64,000 nucleotides of DNA from positions 224,453 to 288,452 of the forward strand of contig CAJNOL010000085.1 in NCBI GenBank assembly GCA_905250125.1, given 5' to 3'. Below are positions 58,203 to 64,000 of this stretch, piece after piece; position 1 is the stretch's first letter; each line of letters starts with the position of its first letter. The stretch is from Rotaria sordida. Its lineage: Eukaryota > Rotifera > Eurotatoria > Philodinida > Philodinidae. The position numbers and the translations under genes were made by a program. The notes beneath the pieces were generated by a model that searched no databases, had not been told where the DNA came from, and saw only the letters and a list, made by a program, of their open reading frames with translations.

Positions 58203-61200
58203 TTACGATTCTTTTATCGTTTTAGTTCTTATAATAGTTTTAATTGTTGAAGTCATATTAACATTGATTGTATTTAATAAAGAAGAAATATTTCCTATTG
58301 AAGATTGTTTATTAAGAGTTTTATCAAGATTAACATCTAATTTCAAATAAGTTACAGTTAATGTTTGATGTATATCAATAATTCGTGTTAATGATTCAAT
58401 TTGTGCATAACCATCAGTACGAAGACGAAGAGTTGACCATGTTAATAAACCAAAACGAGCATTATTTCGTGGACCACGTGGATGAGGTAATCCTATAAAG
58501 AAACAAATATTCAAAAAACAAAAGGATCTGAAGAATATTTTTTTAATTTTCTACCAGTATAAATAGCTAATTCATATATTGGTCTAACAATACACATTCG
58601 TTGTTGAATAAGTCTTAATGCTAAATCATCATCTTCTCCACCCCAACCCCAATATAAATTTGAAAATCCATTAAGTGTTTTATACATATCAAATGTTAAT
58701 AAAAGAACACCACCAATTAAAAATTCATAATATCGAATATAACCTCGTTTATTATTAAGTTCTCGAACACGTGATGTTGTATGTTTCGGATATTTTGTTT
58801 CACATGTATAAAAATTTCCATCATCTTCAGGTATTAAATCAGCATCATGTAATATAAGACATGTTATATTTAAAGATTGTTTTTCAAGATAATTAATAGC
58901 AGTATTATATAATCGACCTTTATTAAAACGATGATCAAGTGGAGAAACCTTAAAAATACAACTAAAAAAGTTTTCAAAATGATATTATCTATTCATAAGA
59001 TAGTAGTATCCATTGCTCTGATATTTTCTATTAATTTTACTAACGAGGGAGTCTCTTCAGAAGTTTTCTTCCAGTTTCAATAATTATATGTCTATAGATA
59101 TTACATAGAATCCTAAAAGGATTTTAATTCCTATTGGGATTTGACTAAGCTATCGAATTGTTAATATGTCTATTCTCTAAACCTCAAACTATCAAAAAAC
59201 TCGTATTTTCGAATTTTGATCTGAAACCTAGCTTATATAGAGTACTCAACTAGACTAACTTCCATAAAAAAAAAACTCAGAAGTTTTGAACAAAGTCTGT
59301 TCAAGATATGAGAGTTTCAAGACATAGACTTTTTCCATGAATAGTATATTCAACATGTATTTTTTGAAAGCTTCATATCTCGAAGAGACCGCGTTCAAAA
59401 CTTTTGAAGTTTCCTTAAGAAAACTTGTCTAGTAGTGTTCTCTATATGCACAAAGTTTCAGATCGAAATTCGAAAATCCAAGCTTTCCGAAACCCTGAAA
59501 TCTCTAGAAAATAGATATATGAAGAATTCGATAGCTTAGTCAACTTTCAATAGGAATGGAAATTCTTTTATGGTTCTGTGTAGTATTTATAGGCATACAA
59601 CTATTAAAATTGGAAGAAGATATCTGAAGAGATTCCCTAGTAACTAAACTACTATTTACCTACTATGAAATATCGTATGATGCTTCTTTTTAATAAAATG
59701 ACTACAAATAAAATATTAAGTTTTACTAATTCAACTCTAGACATGTGTGGGACCAACTATAGTTCTGATCTTGATCACCGAAACTACAAGAACAAAAGTT
59801 ATTCCAATCAACACTTAAGACTAAAGCTAAATATTCTATAGTTTTAAGCGAATTATCTTATACATCCTATCATTCAGAACATAATTAAAGAGAGACGACC
59901 CAACAAAGTGCTAATCATCGATTAAATAAATTAAAAAACAACTATTGAAGATGTTGTTAGATGCGATACGAATAAACTATGGAAAAGTTTTCTCTAGATT
60001 GGGACCGAAAACAAAAAGGCATGATCCCGCACATCTCTATTAGTGGCGAAGCCAGAACACTAGTGCTACTCTTGTACTTTTTTTGAGAGAAGAGCAGTGG
60101 CACCCTCGCTACGTGCATTGTTGTGATCATAGATACATGGTATGAATAGAGTAGCAGTACTCTCCACTATCCTTTCCAGAACAATAAACGAGTTAATGTT
60201 CTAGTTTCACCGTTAGCTAGTTTCCTGATGATTTCTATTGTGGATAATACAGCACATGTAGCGAGAGTGCCACCTGCCACTCACTTCTCTTCTCAAAGAA
60301 AACAATAGGGGTGCTGGTATTCTGGCCCCGCCACTAATTCCAATTCAATGCAAGAAGAGGAGAATAATCATGATAATGAAAATCAAACATCAGTTCAAAC
60401 AGTACTTCCCAAGTAAGCAAAACGTAAGTGAGGACATCCAACAAGATTAGTCTAAAATGTTCACACTACCTGGCAGGTTTAATCTAAAACGTCTTACATG
60501 CCTGCCAGGACCATTGGTTCTGTCCAGACTAGTCAGCAGAACAGAAGTGAGGACAAAATGAGACAAACGGTGGATTCAAACATTTGATCCGACAATATTC
60601 GATATCTGATGAGCCTTCTGATGACAAACTACCATTTAAGGGCAGACAGTTGTTATTTTAAACTGTCTCAATAGCAGAGTGGCGCTTGTTCGTTCGATAT
60701 GTAACTGAAACTAACCGAAGAAAAGCAAGTTGTCTAATTTGAAGTGTTGTCAACATATTTAACGAATCTATATTTTTTATATATTTCTTGATATTCAATA
60801 TATAACTTTGAAACTTTGTTTGCTTCATATCAAAGAGTTTATCGAGTACCTCTCAAGAGAGTAAATATTTGTACCTTTTTATACTAAAAGTATAAAATTA
60901 TATTGAAGCACAACAACGTAAATGAAAATACAAAGTATTCTAATTACTTCTCAACGACAATTGTCTATTAATGTGCTTTAAAATTTATTAGATTGTAAAG
61001 TAATTTAGAAATAATTTATTTTAAAAATAATTCAGATATCTTTATGGGATAATTTCATTTTAGTTTAAATATGGATTTTGATGATTTAAATTTAATAAGA
61101 TGTAAATTACATAATTTCAGTGTATTTTTTTAGTTTGAATTGAGAAAATTTAAAATTGAAATAAACCTTAATCATGATTTGATTATTTTTGTGTTTAGCT

Positions 61201-64000
61201 TTTTGTTTTCAATATATAATAATTTTTCTTGATGTCTGTCAGCAATGCAAAAAAGATTTTGGGGAAAGTAACTATTAATTCATTATATGCATGATCGCAT
61301 CGAATCGAATCTTTTTCCTTATAATGGGTAGACTAGAATAAGTGACCGTATTTTGTATTTTATCTTTTCATTATCGAATAGGTTTTATTTAAAAAATAAA
61401 ATATACTAAAAGATGCAGCGTGAAAAGCTCTACAATATAAAATTTATCTTAGCTATGCATGTTTAGTTTTCAAAATAGACAATTCTGTGTAATCAAATTT
61501 TGATTCTGTAAAAAATTTAGTTTTTTGGTACTGGATGAATTACTTTTTTTATTTTTTCGATTAATGAGTCATATCGGAGGGCATAATCGATGATCAATTC
61601 TAGTCGAATTGATATGTATTTCGATTATATTTTTTTTTTCCTTCACTCTGATGTTATTTGTCAGAGGGGCAGACGAAATTCATAATAACAAATCACATCT
61701 GTATAAGTCTGTTAGTTAATAAAAACAAATGAAATCTGAAAACCTACGCAAAAAATACTTATGCGAATGAGTGATGACAGCATGATATCGCTTCAAACTG
61801 CTAAGCAATTACGGAACATTATCAATGGAATAAATTAAAAATACTGTGATTTATTAATTGGTCAAATAAGAAACGGAATTTATCGTGCGCCAACAAGAGA
61901 TCTTGTTCGCAGCGTCAAAAAAGGATCACACAGAATTTTGTCTATTTTAAAAACCAAAGATGCATACATTAAATAAACTTTGTATTGTAGATTGTAGGGC
62001 TTTTCACACAGCATCTTCTCGTATATTTTTTTTTTTTTTAATAAAACGTATTAGATAGTGAAAAAATAAAGCATAGAACGCAGCCATTTATTCGTGATCC
62101 ACCTGTTACTTCTATCTTTTAAACTAGTCCCGCGTTTGGTCTGCATATAAGACTACAATTCGTTGTATGCCGTGCTGTGGACGCTTTTCTTCCGTTATTT
62201 GAAACCACTTTTAGATAGGCGTCAAAATGGTATCACGTGGTTAGTCTTTTTCTCAAAAAGATTAGACATAACAAACAGAATGATGGTCGCTAGTTAAGCA
62301 ACCAGGACCTGAGCTGTGGACTACAAGTGATGTCAGACTGGTCATGCACTAGAAACATTTTAGAAAACGACTAGACAAGATATGCTGTCATAACTAGAAA
62401 GATGACTAATCCCTTTACATATCCTTTACCCGTCCGGATTAGAAGTGGAGTTTACATGAATAAATCAAAATATATTCAAATACTTGTTTGTATTATTCAA
62501 GCGTAAACATTTGGATTTTTCTAATGAATTAGATAAATGTATGCAATGATTATAATTTAATAAGATTATTTATAGTGAAAAATATCTTTTGCAAATATTT
62601 AAAAAATCGAAAATATTTACTGCAACATAATTAATTAGTCTGAGAAAAGCTACTCAATTTACTAATTATTTGTTAATACATTCAAATGAATGAAGCAAAA
62701 AATATACAATCAGAATAAAAATACACATTAATTTTATTTCACATATGTGCAAAGTCAGTCAAAACAGCAGAACATGACAATCTTCAATTTCACTTTGATT
62801 ATTTATGAAGCACGATCTAAAATAAGTATTGAAGCAGAGAGAGTAAAAATCTGAATCTCACACAGACGTGACAGACATTGTGGATATACGATCAAAGATA
62901 TATATCAATAACATCTCATTATAATATATGAACTCCTTCCTTATTGTAGTTCTGATGGACTAAATAAAAGGATGGTGAAGAAATATGTCCGAAAATAGAG
63001 AGAATAAAATCATCTCCTTATGATTATCAACAGCAGTTACATTGTGTTTATACATTTTAATCATGCAGGAATTGTGCGAATAGTTCTTTTCTTTTTTATT
63101 GGATAAATTCTTTTGTGATGTGTATATGTAAAGATATTGGTTCCTTCTTCTAACAACTAATTGAAGTTAATTACTTAATTAAATATAATTAGCAAATAAC
63201 ACTCTAACATTATGATAAAATGTTCAATAAGATCCGACTAAGAAAAATTGTCCTACTAAAACTAATTTTTACAGAGATCTGCTTATGTTCAAGAGCGAAA
63301 CTTTTGTTTTGCTATCATCACAAGATAATTAAGATAATAATAACTTGACAAAACAAAATTCTATAGAGATGAGTTTTTCAGATTATCCCAGATTAACTCA
63401 ACATAAATTTGATATATAAAAACTAACTAAAACAAAACTCAAAATCCAAAGACATACACATTTTTATTTGAAGAAATTACATCGCTAAAAAATGAAATTG
63501 TCTAGATATGTATGTTTTAAATTCATAATAGAATCACGAACTCTTCTCTAAACTATACTGAAGAACAAAAAAAAACTCGTTATTGCTGATTATTGAAATT
63601 AAATCTATTGTTTTCGATTTGTTATTTTTTTACCTGTTCGATAAGTATTATAGTATATGTAAGTTGTTGTCGTCTAGCAAATGCATGCATATTAAACAAA
63701 AATGTTTTAGCATTATATTCTCGATTTTGTAATGGAACTAATATAGCTGTACGTTGAATTGATGTAATTCCAAGAGGATGCCACATACCTTGTTGAAATA
63801 TATAAGGTATATTTTCAAATGTAATATTATTTGCAAATGATGTTTGAATTATTTGAGTATCTCTTTTTTTGTTGACTAAAATATTTGTATAGAAATTTTC
63901 TATATCATTATATGTTATATTTGTATATGGTAAAACATAAGGAAATGGACCATGTAAATATTTTGAATATTTTGGATGAAATTTAGTTGAATCTTTTGCT
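58203..64000 (-). CDS. Beta-1,4-galactosyltransferase-like (GT7) enzyme, partial at right edge
   Basis: Golgi enzyme family that transfers galactose or GalNAc from UDP-sugar to GlcNAc ends of glycans. Visible exons: 64000-63634 (open at the edge), 58948-58555 and 58492-58203; GT-AG, in phase. Exon 1 has TAILVPLQNREYNAKTFLFN and RRQQLTYTIILIEQ, matching the family I-I-P-x-R-N-R and Q-x-L-x-Y-x-I-x-V-I-E-Q. Exon 2 has HRFNKGRLYN, the metal-binding motif in LILHDADLIPEDDGNFYTC (D-A-D for the usual D-V-D), FLIGGVLLLTFDMYKTLNGF and the hallmark YWGWGGEDDDL. Exon 3 has LPHPRGPRNNARFGLL and a Leu/Thr-rich tail. N-terminal signal-anchor exons lie outside the window. The intron between exons 1 and 2 is 4.7 kb and full of repeats. 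Exact subfamily not resolved. Confidence 0.88.
59050..59640. repeat. Palindromic element, family A copy 3
   Basis: The most complete copy, about 590 bp. Outer arms AGTCTCTTCAGAAGTTTTCT and AGATATCTGAAGAGATTCCC; inner arms GAGTACTCAACTAGACTAAC and CTTGTCTAGTAGTGTTCTC. Sequence and order match 50398-50912. Confidence 0.85.
60041..60336. mobile_element. MITE-like element with long terminal inverted repeats
   Basis: The ends TAGTGGCGAAGCCAGAACAC and GGTATTCTGGCCCCGCCACTA are inverted repeats, and the similarity extends about 80 bp inward (GCAGTGGCACCCTCGCTACG versus GTAGCGAGAGTGCCACCTGC). At 296 bp it has no coding capacity and is GC-richer than its host intron. The terminal CAGTGGCG-like sequence recalls hAT-type MITEs. 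Confidence 0.75.
62860..63015. repeat. Dispersed repeat, copy 2
   Basis: Reverse complement of the repeat at 3450-3620 (shared TAAATAAAAGGATGGTGAAG versus the other copy's inverse). It also keeps the GATATATATCAATAACATCT core. It lies in the galactosyltransferase intron. Confidence 0.7.

Larger units (their letters stand above)
58949..63633 (-). other. 4.7-kb intron of the galactosyltransferase gene
   Basis: GT-AG bounded. It holds a family A palindrome (59050-59640), a TIR element (60041-60336) and a dispersed repeat (62860-63015). Other parts (60400-62800) are AT-rich with no recognised gene. Confidence 0.65.

Overview
The window looks like nuclear DNA of a bdelloid rotifer (Adineta/Rotaria/Philodina-like), although no marker gene fixes the species. 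It is very AT-rich. It carries intron-rich animal genes with many canonical GT-AG introns of about 50-70 nt. It also has a plant-type DYW pentatricopeptide gene, a family known from land plants, some protists and bdelloids, and a stand-alone Rossmann-like domain of a kind I associate with rotifer proteins. Two 10-N assembly gaps are present (9002-9011 and 24114-24123). I saw no rRNA, tRNA, CRISPR or plasmid-type feature.

Layout. 1-4714 (-): 5' part of a PPR-DYW gene, cut by the left edge. 4952-8090 (+): CHAF1B/CAC2 histone chaperone, divergent from it. 9056-9795 (+): PPP1R14-type phosphatase-1 inhibitor. 9933-13986 (-): two tandem two-RRM paralogs. 15933-16907 (+): a hydrophilic, helical protein with CAHS/LEA-like features. 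18193-19006 and 24114-24951 (+): two copies of a secreted amphipathic protein with cytosine-richer codons, with a small secreted ORF between them. 27793-32206 (-): a single-pass membrane protein interrupted by one in-frame stop, and the Rossmann-like protein. 34879-37985 (+): PSMD8, gamma-SNAP and a small membrane protein, closely spaced. 38970-39173 (-): a cysteine-rich secreted peptide. 40590-40784 (+): a KRBA2/SCAND3-like fragment. 40919-41344 (-): TMEM256/DUF423. 41689-49502 (-): UBE4B/UFD2 U-box E3/E4 ligase with 19 exons, reconstructed completely. 51540-53244 (-): alpha-tubulin acetyltransferase with 9 exons. 54535-56158 (-): a plectin-repeat-like protein with a 22-nt microexon. 58203-64000 (-): a beta-1,4-galactosyltransferase-like gene, cut by the right edge.

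The conserved genes are unrelated housekeeping functions (chromatin assembly, proteasome, vesicle fusion, ubiquitin chain elongation, tubulin acetylation, glycosylation) and do not form one pathway. Two other patterns stand out. First, introns fall into two classes: tiny ones, and kilobase ones that usually contain decayed mobile DNA. Second, there are many palindromic non-autonomous elements, at least three of them from one family, plus two decayed mariner/Tc1 copies.

For the reconstructed genes I checked reading-frame continuity across every junction by hand. Function assignments rest on recognised family motifs and not on database searches.
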